Notes under the pieces: model-generated
The model's database searches: none
What the model saw: only the letters and a program-made list of their open reading frames with translations
What the model was told of the DNA's origin: nothing
Position numbers and translations under genes: made by a program
Shown: piece after piece, positions 5,983 to 12,585 of the stretch
Numbering within the stretch: position 1 is the first letter of the stretch
How the letters are laid out: each line of letters starts with the position of its first letter
Source: Verrucomicrobia bacterium UBA3222
GTDB taxonomy: Bacteria > Verrucomicrobiota > Verrucomicrobiia > Opitutales > UBA9783
Assembly (NCBI GenBank): GCA_002363035.1
Contig: DEWA01000016.1
Coordinates: 1-13,797, forward strand
DNA length: 13,797 bases
Reading direction: 5' to 3'

Positions 5983-7556
5983 TGCGCTTCGAGGTTACGT
6001 CCGTCCGTTTGTCGGTGTACTGGCTCGCGATCGTGTTTTTTTCGTGGTTGTGGGGTGGGTTTCCGAACATCGCATTTGCGGATCGGTCGATTGTTAAAAA
6101 TGCCGTCGGTACTCAAAAACAAGCAACCGTCAAAGCAGGTAAGAGTTCTTTAAAAATTCCTCAAACGAAGGCGGGAATTACCAAAGCGTCTGTAATAACG
6201 AAGAAAGTTACTTCGCCATCGGTACTCCCAAAGTTTGCACAAAAGCAACCTCAAAAAACAGTAAAAACTTCGACGACCGGTGCGAAGGCGAGTGTCTCGA
6301 AAGCTTCTTTATCAAAAAACCAAACGATCGCATCGAAAACAACAACCGCGAAGAGTGTTGTGATAACTTCCAAGAAAGGCACCGCGGTTACCTCCTCGAA
6401 GACATCCGTTCAAAAATTGCCTGTTACGTCCAACGTCAAAGCACAGGCGTCATCAAATACTTTTAATACGAATGGATCGTTAAAATCACCACAGGCTGTT
6501 CCTTTAAAGCAGACCGCACTAAAAGTTACCCCTAAACAGTCCGTAATTCAACCGAAGACTACGGTTACGAGTACATCAGGCGGTGTCCGCGCTCTTTCGC
6601 CTGTTTTAGCCGCAAAACCGATAATGCCCGCATTTTCGCTGAACACCTCCGTTCGTTTATCGGACGTGGCAAAACAATTGCGTTTAAAGTACTCCGTGAA
6701 CGGGAATACAATCCTGTTATCCGACGGTAAAAATAAAAATTGTTTTGAATTCCAAAGCGGTACCAAAGAGGCGAAGTTTAACGGTATCAAAATCTTTCTT
6801 TCGTTTCCGATTGAGAAGCAATCCGTCCCGATGACGCGGATCAAAAAGTTGGTGCATCGTTTGGGATTGCTCACGGAGGAGTACCGCATTCGAACGGCGG
6901 ATGTCGAAAATATTCTCAAACCGCTGTTGTTTCCGCAAAATTTTGTTAAAAAACGAGCCAAAACAATCGTACTCGATCCGGGGCACGGCGGGAAAGCGGA
7001 GGGTACCGTTCAAAACGGTCTAAAGGAAAAACTTTTAACGCTTAAAACCGCGCAGTTGTTGGCGGGTAAATTGCGCTCGATGGGTTACGTGGTTCATCTG
7101 ACACGGACAACCGATGTAGATATATCGCTGAGTCAACGGTCGTTGTTTGCAAACATGAAACACGCCGATTTGTTTGTTTCCGTTCATTACAACTCGGCAC
7201 CGTCGGAACAGGCGCGCGGCATTGAGGTTTTTGGATTTCCGTTGGCGGGATCGCCCTCGAGCGATCATATCGTGACAAAGGAATTCAATTCGATGCCGAT
7301 CAACGCGTTTGACGGACAAAATTCCCTTTTGGGTTGGCAGGTGCAGCAGAAAATTATTCAAAACACGGGCTCCGTTGATCGCGGTGTAAAGCGGAAACGC
7401 CTGGGGGTTCTGCGGGAATTAAATTGTCCCGGAATCCTCATCGAATGCGGTTTTTTAAGCCATCCGACGGAATCAAAAACCTGCAACAGTGCCGATTATC
7501 AGGAAAAATTGACGCGGGCGATTGCCGATGGCATCCGTGCGTATAACGGAGGCTGA
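5982..7556 (+). CDS. N-acetylmuramoyl-L-alanine amidase (Amidase_3) with long basic linker
   Basis: A zinc amidase that cuts the bond between muramic acid and the stem peptide, normally during daughter-cell separation. The protein has 524 residues. There is a signal peptide (1-34, core WLAIVFFSWLW, likely cut after AFA), then a Lys/Ser/Thr/Val-rich, low-complexity linker (about 36-215). A small beta-rich domain (about 217-300) resembles the copper-amine-oxidase-like N-domain found in some amidases. The catalytic domain spans about 328-523. Zinc ligands and catalytic residues are H335 (LDPGHGG), E349 (NGLKEK), H402 (SVHYNS) and E488 (ILIECGFLSH), all present. The ATG at 5982 shares its A with the infC stop (TGATG), with GGAG 8 bases upstream inside infC, so translation is probably coupled. 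A GTG directly before is an alternative start. The linker is unusually long and basic. Confidence 0.93.
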   Translation: MRFEVTSVRLSVYWLAIVFFSWLWGGFPNIAFADRSIVKNAVGTQKQATVKAGKSSLKIPQTKAGITKASVITKKVTSPSVLPKFAQKQPQKTVKTSTTGAKASVSKASLSKNQTIASKTTTAKSVVITSKKGTAVTSSKTSVQKLPVTSNVKAQASSNTFNTNGSLKSPQAVPLKQTALKVTPKQSVIQPKTTVTSTSGGVRALSPVLAAKPIMPAFSLNTSVRLSDVAKQLRLKYSVNGNTILLSDGKNKNCFEFQSGTKEAKFNGIKIFLSFPIEKQSVPMTRIKKLVHRLGLLTEEYRIRTADVENILKPLLFPQNFVKKRAKTIVLDPGHGGKAEGTVQNGLKEKLLTLKTAQLLAGKLRSMGYVVHLTRTTDVDISLSQRSLFANMKHADLFVSVHYNSAPSEQARGIEVFGFPLAGSPSSDHIVTKEFNSMPINAFDGQNSLLGWQVQQKIIQNTGSVDRGVKRKRLGVLRELNCPGILIECGFLSHPTESKTCNSADYQEKLTRAIADGIRAYNGG

Positions 7557-7617
7557 AAAAAGGTTCGGTTGTTGCCTGGATTTTAAAAGAAAATCTTGCG
7601 AATGTTCGTCAGATGTA

Positions 7618-7636
7618 CCGGGAAAAGTTCCGTTTT
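7618..7636 (+). terminator. Weak terminator candidate after the amidase gene
   Basis: A 5-bp stem (CGGGA with TTCCG, one G-U pair, loop AAAG) is followed by TTTT. It lies 60 bases after the amidase stop. The stem is short, so this is tentative. The whole 7557-7802 gap is a convergent intergenic stretch without a believable gene. Confidence 0.3.
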
Positions 7637-7712
7637 ATGCATTCTCCCAGGAAACAAGGAATGCTTAAAATCTGAACAGCCCATGTTTTCCGCGCAACTT
7701 CCTTTGCTTTTG

Positions 7713-7731
7713 AGAAAACTTCGACGCGAAG
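7713..7731 (-). terminator. Weak terminator candidate after psd
   Basis: On the minus strand a 5-bp stem CTTCG/CGAAG with a three-base loop is followed by TTTTC, about 70 bases past the psd stop. The orientation and place fit the end of the psd transcript, but the stem is short. Confidence 0.3.
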
Positions 7732-7802
7732 CACGCAAGAAAAGCCCCCGTATAAAGAGACAACCTTATACATTACGTTAAAAAATCAACAAAGCGGTAT
7801 TC

Positions 7803-8711
7803 TTACTTATCCGCAGCACATCGAGCCATTATATCGCCCATATGGGCGTATAATTCCAGACCTTTTTGTGTGCAATCAACTAAATCCTTTGCCAAAACAA
7901 CGCGATTGGGTTCGAAGAGCGTGATAACGGTCGAACCGCCGAAGAGAAAATAACCTTTCTCATCGCCTTTTTTGACAAAACTTTCGGGTACGAATGTTTG
8001 ACGTACACTGCCAACACAGCAGGCACCAACTTCGATCAGGGCGATTTTCCCGAAGCGTTCGGACTGTAAAATCGTCAACCAACGTTTATTTTCACCGAAA
8101 ATTCGCCAACTGCCTTTTAATGCCACGGGGCTTACCGAGTACAAAAAACCGTTGATTAAACGCGCTGCATTTGGGATACCGTCGCACGGAAAATGAAAGC
8201 GATGATAATCGACGGGCGCCAATCGACTAATAACGCAGGCGCCGTTTCGAAAATGTCCTGCGAGGGTTTCGTCTTTGAGTAACTGTTGAAGGTTGAATGT
8301 ACCGCCCTTGATAAAAAATTTTTGTGTATCTTCGATAGTCTGAAATCCTAAATGACGACCGTCGCACGGAAAACATAACGTGTCGGTATTTTTACAAATT
8401 GGTCGAAATTCAGACTTAAATTTTCGGTAAAAAAAATCGTTAAAATGTTTGTATTCCTGTGGTTGTTTTTCGAATTCATCCAAATCGATGGCGTATTTTT
8501 CCACAAACGGTCGGATGTTTCTTTTGGAAAATCGCGTATTCATCCACCAACCGACGCATTTCGAAAACCAAGCGCGTTTGAAAACAAGTTTCAACCACAA
8601 CCGACCAAAACGTGTGTCGTATAAAAACCGCAACCAACGATGCCCGGGGATGCTTTCGGCTTCGAGGGTTTGGCGGTAACGGTGGAAGTAGCGGATGTCG
8701 GTACGTTGCAT
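7803..8711 (-). CDS. psd: Phosphatidylserine decarboxylase proenzyme
   Basis: Converts phosphatidylserine to phosphatidylethanolamine at the inner membrane, using a pyruvoyl group made by self-cleavage. The protein from the ATG at 8711 has 302 residues. In this numbering the cleavage motif F-G-G-S-T has its serine near 260, and the self-cleavage triad is completed by Asp near 117 (FPCDGRH) and His near 170-173 (RLAPVDYHRFHFPCDG). Blocks VGWW, FNDFFYRKF, RPI and HQTF-like RQTFVPESFVKKG follow the pattern I remember for the chlamydial enzyme of about 300 residues. The ATG at 8711 gives that length; a TTG 21 bases upstream is an alternative. Ribosome binding is weak at both. The gene follows the ABC permease by 45 bases and may be in its transcript. 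No phosphatidylserine synthase gene is in the window. Confidence 0.95.
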   Translation of the reverse strand: MQRTDIRYFHRYRQTLEAESIPGHRWLRFLYDTRFGRLWLKLVFKRAWFSKCVGWWMNTRFSKRNIRPFVEKYAIDLDEFEKQPQEYKHFNDFFYRKFKSEFRPICKNTDTLCFPCDGRHLGFQTIEDTQKFFIKGGTFNLQQLLKDETLAGHFRNGACVISRLAPVDYHRFHFPCDGIPNAARLINGFLYSVSPVALKGSWRIFGENKRWLTILQSERFGKIALIEVGACCVGSVRQTFVPESFVKKGDEKGYFLFGGSTVITLFEPNRVVLAKDLVDCTQKGLELYAHMGDIMARCAADK

Positions 8712-8756
8712 TGCCGTCGATTTGCTTTTCAATGCCGTAAAAAACAGAAGAATGTT

Positions 8757-10310
8757 TCACGCATGCCTCTGCATCTTCGCACTCAGAGATTTTTCAAAAT
8801 GTCTTGCAAGGCGTGTAAACGGCAATCCCATCAATAGGTAAAAAAGCGAAACCAAAATTCCGAAACCGAAATAATTGAAGTTAGCCGCCGCAAACAGTTG
8901 ATAGGTGCGGCTGAGTTCCACAATGGTAATCAGGGAAACCAGCGAAGAATCCTGGAGCAACATAATAAAGTCATTGGTAAGCGGCGGCAGAACCGTGCGA
9001 ACCGCCTGCGAGAAAACAACGTGCCAAAGTGCCTGTGTGTGGGTCATCCCGAGGGCGCGTGCCGCTTCCGTTTGCCCGATGGGGACGGATTGGAAGCCCG
9101 AACGGTAGATTTCTGCTTCGTACGCAGAGTAGTTGAGACCGAGTGCCAAAATCCCCGCAACAAACGGGTTCATGCAGACCCAACTTGCGAACGGTTCCGA
9201 TAAATAGGGCGCGAGGTTTGGTAATCCGTAAAAGATAAACAATAATTGAACCATCAGTGGTGTACCGCGAATGATTTCAATCCAGGTTGCCGTCAGGCAT
9301 TGCAACCAACGGAAACCGTAGGTTCTGAACACCGCAAGAATAAAGCCGAAAACAAGTGCCAATACCATGGCGCTGAGGGAAATGCCGAGCGTAACGGCGG
9401 CGGCTTTTGCGAAACATGAAAGGCTGTTCAGATAACAGTTGCCGTTCTCCGTCTCCGATTGAACATCGGCAATGTAGCGTTCCAATTCGGTTGCCGGCGT
9501 CTGAGGTAGAACGGAAGTTTTAAAATACGTTGCGGTTTCGGTATTCCATAATCCCCAACGTTCATAAATCGCGCGCAACGTACCGTTGTTTTTTAAGTGC
9601 TCCAGCGCGGCATTCACCTGCTTTAGCAAATCGGAATGATCGTCGCGAACCGCAACGGAAAATTCAATACGGTCAACGGGTTCCAACATACGGATGCTGT
9701 CGTCGACGGAGGCGTAATAAAACGTCTCGGGGTGATCGGTCATGACGCAATCCAGACGTTTGTTGTTTAAATCCGCGTAAGCTTTTACTTCGTCATCATA
9801 GATTACGAAATGTGCCCCCAGTTGCCGAACCGCATTTTCGGCATGCTCGGAACATTTCAAAATACCGATTTTTTTGCCTTTAAGCTGCGAAACGGTCTTG
9901 ATTTCGGAATTTTTCAGGACGACCGGTTGCAGGTGCGTAATATAATAGGGGTCAGACAGCAGAACGCCCGCTTTTTTAGCATGTTTTTGCCATACATTTC
10001 GAACGATCGCGTTCATCAAAATATCGTATTCACCGCGTTTCAGACCGGAAACCAACATTTCGTAATCGTTCGGGCAATACTGTAAATCTTTACCCGTGAA
10101 ATCGGCGATGTTTTTCGCAACTTCGTATTCAAAACCGGTGAGCCGTTCGGGATTTTTCGGATCGTAAAAGACATGCGGCGCACCGCCCTGACCGTCGGCT
10201 CCCCAACGCAAAATATCTTTTGCTTCGGCGGTTGCCGAGAGCGACAAAGCAAAGAAACACGCAAAAGTGTTCCGGTAAACTGTTTTTGTTAACAGGCGGT
10301 AAACGTTCAT
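8757..10310 (-). CDS. Fused substrate-binding/permease protein of a polar amino acid ABC transporter
   Basis: Imports a polar amino acid or similar small solute across the inner membrane, powered by the ATPase encoded just upstream. The 517 residues hold a signal peptide (1-30, ending ATAEA), a family-3 solute-binding domain (about 33-262, with GFEYEVAKNIADFTG and SDPYY), a short link, and a HisM/GlnP-type permease (about 300-505) with roughly five membrane helices. The coupling loop near 415-445 (TEAARALGMTHTQALWHVVF, then SQAVRTVLPP) contacts the ATPase. Fused forms of this kind are known (Lactococcus GlnP). Before SDPYY, most relatives have T-x-E-R, whose arginine grips the ligand carboxylate; here the stretch reads VWQKH with two extra residues, so the ligand cannot be named. 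The 128-bp gap to the ATPase gene shows no clear promoter or terminator, and no clear ribosome binding site precedes the ATG. Confidence 0.93.
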   Translation of the reverse strand: MNVYRLLTKTVYRNTFACFFALSLSATAEAKDILRWGADGQGGAPHVFYDPKNPERLTGFEYEVAKNIADFTGKDLQYCPNDYEMLVSGLKRGEYDILMNAIVRNVWQKHAKKAGVLLSDPYYITHLQPVVLKNSEIKTVSQLKGKKIGILKCSEHAENAVRQLGAHFVIYDDEVKAYADLNNKRLDCVMTDHPETFYYASVDDSIRMLEPVDRIEFSVAVRDDHSDLLKQVNAALEHLKNNGTLRAIYERWGLWNTETATYFKTSVLPQTPATELERYIADVQSETENGNCYLNSLSCFAKAAAVTLGISLSAMVLALVFGFILAVFRTYGFRWLQCLTATWIEIIRGTPLMVQLLFIFYGLPNLAPYLSEPFASWVCMNPFVAGILALGLNYSAYEAEIYRSGFQSVPIGQTEAARALGMTHTQALWHVVFSQAVRTVLPPLTNDFIMLLQDSSLVSLITIVELSRTYQLFAAANFNYFGFGILVSLFYLLMGLPFTRLARHFEKSLSAKMQRHA

Positions 10311-10438
10311 TTTATGCGTTTATTGCGAAACAAGGTTCCTCGCAGGCGTTTTTTTCGAAACACCGCGAAAGCATTTTTCGGTTCGTAAGAAACGAAAGAA
10401 CGAAAAAAGGCATCGGGAACATCTGCTTTGTTTCCATT

Positions 10439-11245
10439 TTACATAAACTTTTTTAAAAACTTTCGCGTCCGCTCGTCTTTCGGAGCAATAAAAATCTCGT
10501 CTTCATCCGAAATTTCCACAAACTCCCCCTGTTCCATGTAGATAATATAATCCGAGGCATCCTTCGCAAAACGCATTTCGTGCGTGACGACAATCTGCGT
10601 CATGCCTTCCTTGTCCAAATCGCGCATGACTTCCAGTACTTCGTCCACGCGTGTTGGGTCGATGGCGGAGGTGGGTTCGTCGTACAGCATCACTTTCGGC
10701 GCTAACGCCAACGCGCGCGCAATGGCACCGCGTTGCTGTTGCCCGCCCGACAGCTGTATCGGATAACGATGCGAAAACGCCTTTAGACCGACTTTGTCCA
10801 AAAACTTGACGGCAACCGCTTCCGCTTCATCGCGCGATTTTTTTTGAACAATCATCGGCGCCATCATGACGTTTTGCAGAAGTGTTTTGTGCGGGAATAA
10901 ATTGAAGGTTTGAAATACCATCCCGACCTGCTGACGCAACGCATGTGCCTTTGTGTTAAAATCCTGCATCGGCGCACCGAGCGTTTTGCGTTGAAGCGAA
11001 ATGCCGCTGATATTGACGGAGCCGCAGTCCAACACCTCCATGCCGTTTAAGCAGCGCAAAAACGTCGATTTTCCGCATCCCGACGGACCAATAATCGATA
11101 CCAAATCGCCTTCTTCGATATCAACACTGATATCTTTTAAAATAAGCTCCCCGTGATAATACTTGGTGAGGTTTTGAACCTGAATGAGCGGCTGATGCGT
11201 GCTGACAACGCCCGCTACCGCCTCCCGCGATGCATTTGCTCCCAT
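10439..11245 (-). CDS. ABC transporter ATP-binding protein, polar amino acid type (GlnQ/HisP-like)
   Basis: Cytoplasmic ATPase that drives the fused binding-protein/permease encoded next. The protein from the ATG at 11245 has 268 residues. It shows Walker A GPSGCGKST (about 53-61), Q-loop VGMVFQTFNLFPHKT, signature LSGGQQQRGAIARAL (about 165-179), Walker B VMLYDE (about 185-190) and H-loop VTHEM. All key residues are intact. The sequence FQTFNLFPH and the length of the core are typical of the amino-acid uptake subfamily. An upstream TTG at 11275 would add 10 residues; ATG is preferred, preceded by a G-rich stretch. About 20 residues before the core domain are unusual for the family and not conserved. 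The gene lies 52 bases after tRNA-Gly; a poor promoter may lie in between (TTGTTA, 16 bases, AACAAT). Confidence 0.95.
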   Translation of the reverse strand: MGANASREAVAGVVSTHQPLIQVQNLTKYYHGELILKDISVDIEEGDLVSIIGPSGCGKSTFLRCLNGMEVLDCGSVNISGISLQRKTLGAPMQDFNTKAHALRQQVGMVFQTFNLFPHKTLLQNVMMAPMIVQKKSRDEAEAVAVKFLDKVGLKAFSHRYPIQLSGGQQQRGAIARALALAPKVMLYDEPTSAIDPTRVDEVLEVMRDLDKEGMTQIVVTHEMRFAKDASDYIIYMEQGEFVEISDEDEIFIAPKDERTRKFLKKFM

Positions 11246-11297
11246 AGACCGCCGCCCCTTGGTTTCATTGTTCAACTCGTGTTCTACTTAACAAACC

Positions 11298-11372
11298 TGG
11301 AGCGAGCGAAGGGGTTCGAACCCTCGACATCTACCTTGGCAAGGTAGCGCTCTACCTCTGAGCTACGCTCGC
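11298..11372 (-). tRNA. tRNA-Gly (anticodon GCC), CCA encoded
   Basis: The minus strand folds as a full cloverleaf. The 7-bp acceptor stem is GCGAGCG with CGCTCGC, the D arm has GCTC/GAGC, the anticodon stem CTACC/GGTAG encloses TTGCCAA (anticodon GCC), and the T arm GAGGG-TTCGAAC-CCCTT ends in one G-U pair. The discriminator base is U, as expected for glycine, and CCA is encoded (11298-11300). The sequence is intact, 75 bases including CCA. Confidence 0.97.
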
Positions 11373-11382
11373 AAACAGTTCC

Positions 11383-11411
11383 ACTTTTGTGGGATTTGTG
11401 CACGGCGTCAA
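11383..11411 (-). promoter_or_regulatory. Candidate promoter of tRNA-Gly
   Basis: On the minus strand, TTGACG (11411-11406; five of six matches to the -35 box) is followed after 17 bases by AAAAGT (11388-11383), a poor -10 box. It ends about 10 bases before the mature tRNA 5' end, so the leader would be very short. Position and -35 box support it; the -10 box does not. Confidence 0.35.
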
Positions 11412-11439
11412 GATTGTTTTTTTTGGGGGGAAATTTTGG

Positions 11440-11468
11440 AAAAATCAAAAGAATGCATTTTGAATGCA
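11440..11468 (-). terminator. Candidate terminator after the SGNH-like gene
   Basis: On the minus strand, TGCATT-CAA-AATGCA forms a 6-bp stem 12 bases after the stop codon and is followed by TTCTTTTGATTTTT. The stem is AT-rich and weak, but place and T-rich tail fit. Confidence 0.35.
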
Positions 11469-11479
11469 ACGATAAAATT

Positions 11480-12583
11480 CTACGGTTTTTCAACAGCCAC
11501 TTTTTGTTTTTTCAGTTCCGGATGCAGACTTTCTTCGTAGGCGACCAGCTCTTCGAACGTGGTGGGGCGTTCAGGATAATCAGAAGGGTTGAAGGATTTT
11601 AGCACATCAAGAACGTGTTGTTTGTAAGCATCGTAATTTTTCGCGGTGATGGTGTGCAGACTATGTTCGATACAGTACGCTATAAATTTATTAAAAACGG
11701 GAGAAAAATGGGAAACGTCCGCCCAATTCCTTGAGATATAAAAGTGAGGTATGTCGTGAAAATCGTAAATTTTAACGTTTGAGAGTTCTTTAGTATTTTT
11801 AACAAAAAAGGACATAGGCTTCCAGTCGAGTATCGGAGTGTCGGAGAAAATATTTCTATATGGAGGAAACAACAGATGAAACGTAATGTTCGGATACTTT
11901 CGAATAAGAGATAACAACTGATTGTCAGGTACGTTAATTAGAACCGTATCGTCGATGGTAAAGACACGTTTTTTGAGGTGTAATTTTAGAGATATTTTAC
12001 CGAATTCTTTTGTATTTTCAGGTAAATAACTATGCACTTTATTGAGCTGTACTAAACCAAGCTTATCGTGCGGAAAGCAGTTGAAAAGATCAATAACGTG
12101 AAGACATGCAACAAACATGGAACCTCTTTTAAAAAGACTATCTCTTAGCGATGGTAGTACAATGCGGTTTTGGCTCTGGGGAGTAATATTAGAAGGATCC
12201 ATAAAAACGACATTTTTGATTTTTTTGGACTTTATGGCTTTTTGAAGGAATCGTGTATGTTCCGATGTTATCCATCCGCCAATTTTTAGTTTAATACATC
12301 CTTTGCACTTCGGTAGAGCCTTCTTTAAATCGATGCTGTCAAAAGCAGACGTTCGAGAATTGCCGATAAGAACTGCATCGAACATATCGCATGTATTTAA
12401 ATATTTTAGCTGTATGAAATTATTGAACGATTCTGCAGAACTATGGTATTTATCCTTATTTAACCACGTATCCCGATGATAAATATGGAACGGATCGACG
12501 ATCCAAACGAACGCAGGCACCGAAATAAAAGCACACAGCGTGCAAACAAGGATAAAAAGGATATTTTTTCGGTACAGCTCCAT
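11480..12583 (-). CDS. SGNH-hydrolase-like membrane-anchored protein, partner of the MBOAT acyltransferase
   Basis: Likely the extracytoplasmic enzyme that passes acyl groups from the MBOAT protein to a surface polymer, as AlgJ/AlgX and DltD do. The 367-residue protein starts with one membrane segment (about 8-29, an uncleaved anchor) and exposes the rest. LIGNSRT near residue 76 fits the nucleophile block (G-x-S) and WADVSH (Asp about 289, His about 292) fits the D-x-x-H block of SGNH enzymes. Sequence elsewhere is divergent. The ATG at 12583 is 2 bases past the MBOAT stop, so the genes are surely co-transcribed; a TTG at 12598 would overlap the MBOAT gene and is less likely. The gene is distinctly AT-rich (two 60-base samples gave 28% and 30% GC, against 50% for a sample in the neighbouring MBOAT gene), which suggests transfer from another source. 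Confidence 0.72.
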   Translation of the reverse strand: MELYRKNILFILVCTLCAFISVPAFVWIVDPFHIYHRDTWLNKDKYHSSAESFNNFIQLKYLNTCDMFDAVLIGNSRTSAFDSIDLKKALPKCKGCIKLKIGGWITSEHTRFLQKAIKSKKIKNVVFMDPSNITPQSQNRIVLPSLRDSLFKRGSMFVACLHVIDLFNCFPHDKLGLVQLNKVHSYLPENTKEFGKISLKLHLKKRVFTIDDTVLINVPDNQLLSLIRKYPNITFHLLFPPYRNIFSDTPILDWKPMSFFVKNTKELSNVKIYDFHDIPHFYISRNWADVSHFSPVFNKFIAYCIEHSLHTITAKNYDAYKQHVLDVLKSFNPSDYPERPTTFEELVAYEESLHPELKKQKVAVEKP

Positions 12584-12585
12584 TT

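Noticed and set aside
5226..6122. 298-codon minus-strand frame across infC
   Set aside because: It is antisense to infC and the start of the amidase gene, and has the composition of a shadow frame.
7596..7781. 61-codon plus-strand frame in the gap after the amidase
   Set aside because: There is no ribosome binding site, no hydrophobic or domain pattern, and it overlaps the hairpins of the convergent gap.
11284..11493. Short frame over tRNA-Gly with the end VEGSNPFARS
   Set aside because: This is the translated tRNA gene itself, a common false call.
11298..12583. AT-rich gene next to tRNA-Gly as an integrated island
   Set aside because: It lies on the 5' side of the tRNA, I see no second copy of the tRNA 3' end, and there is no integrase in the window.
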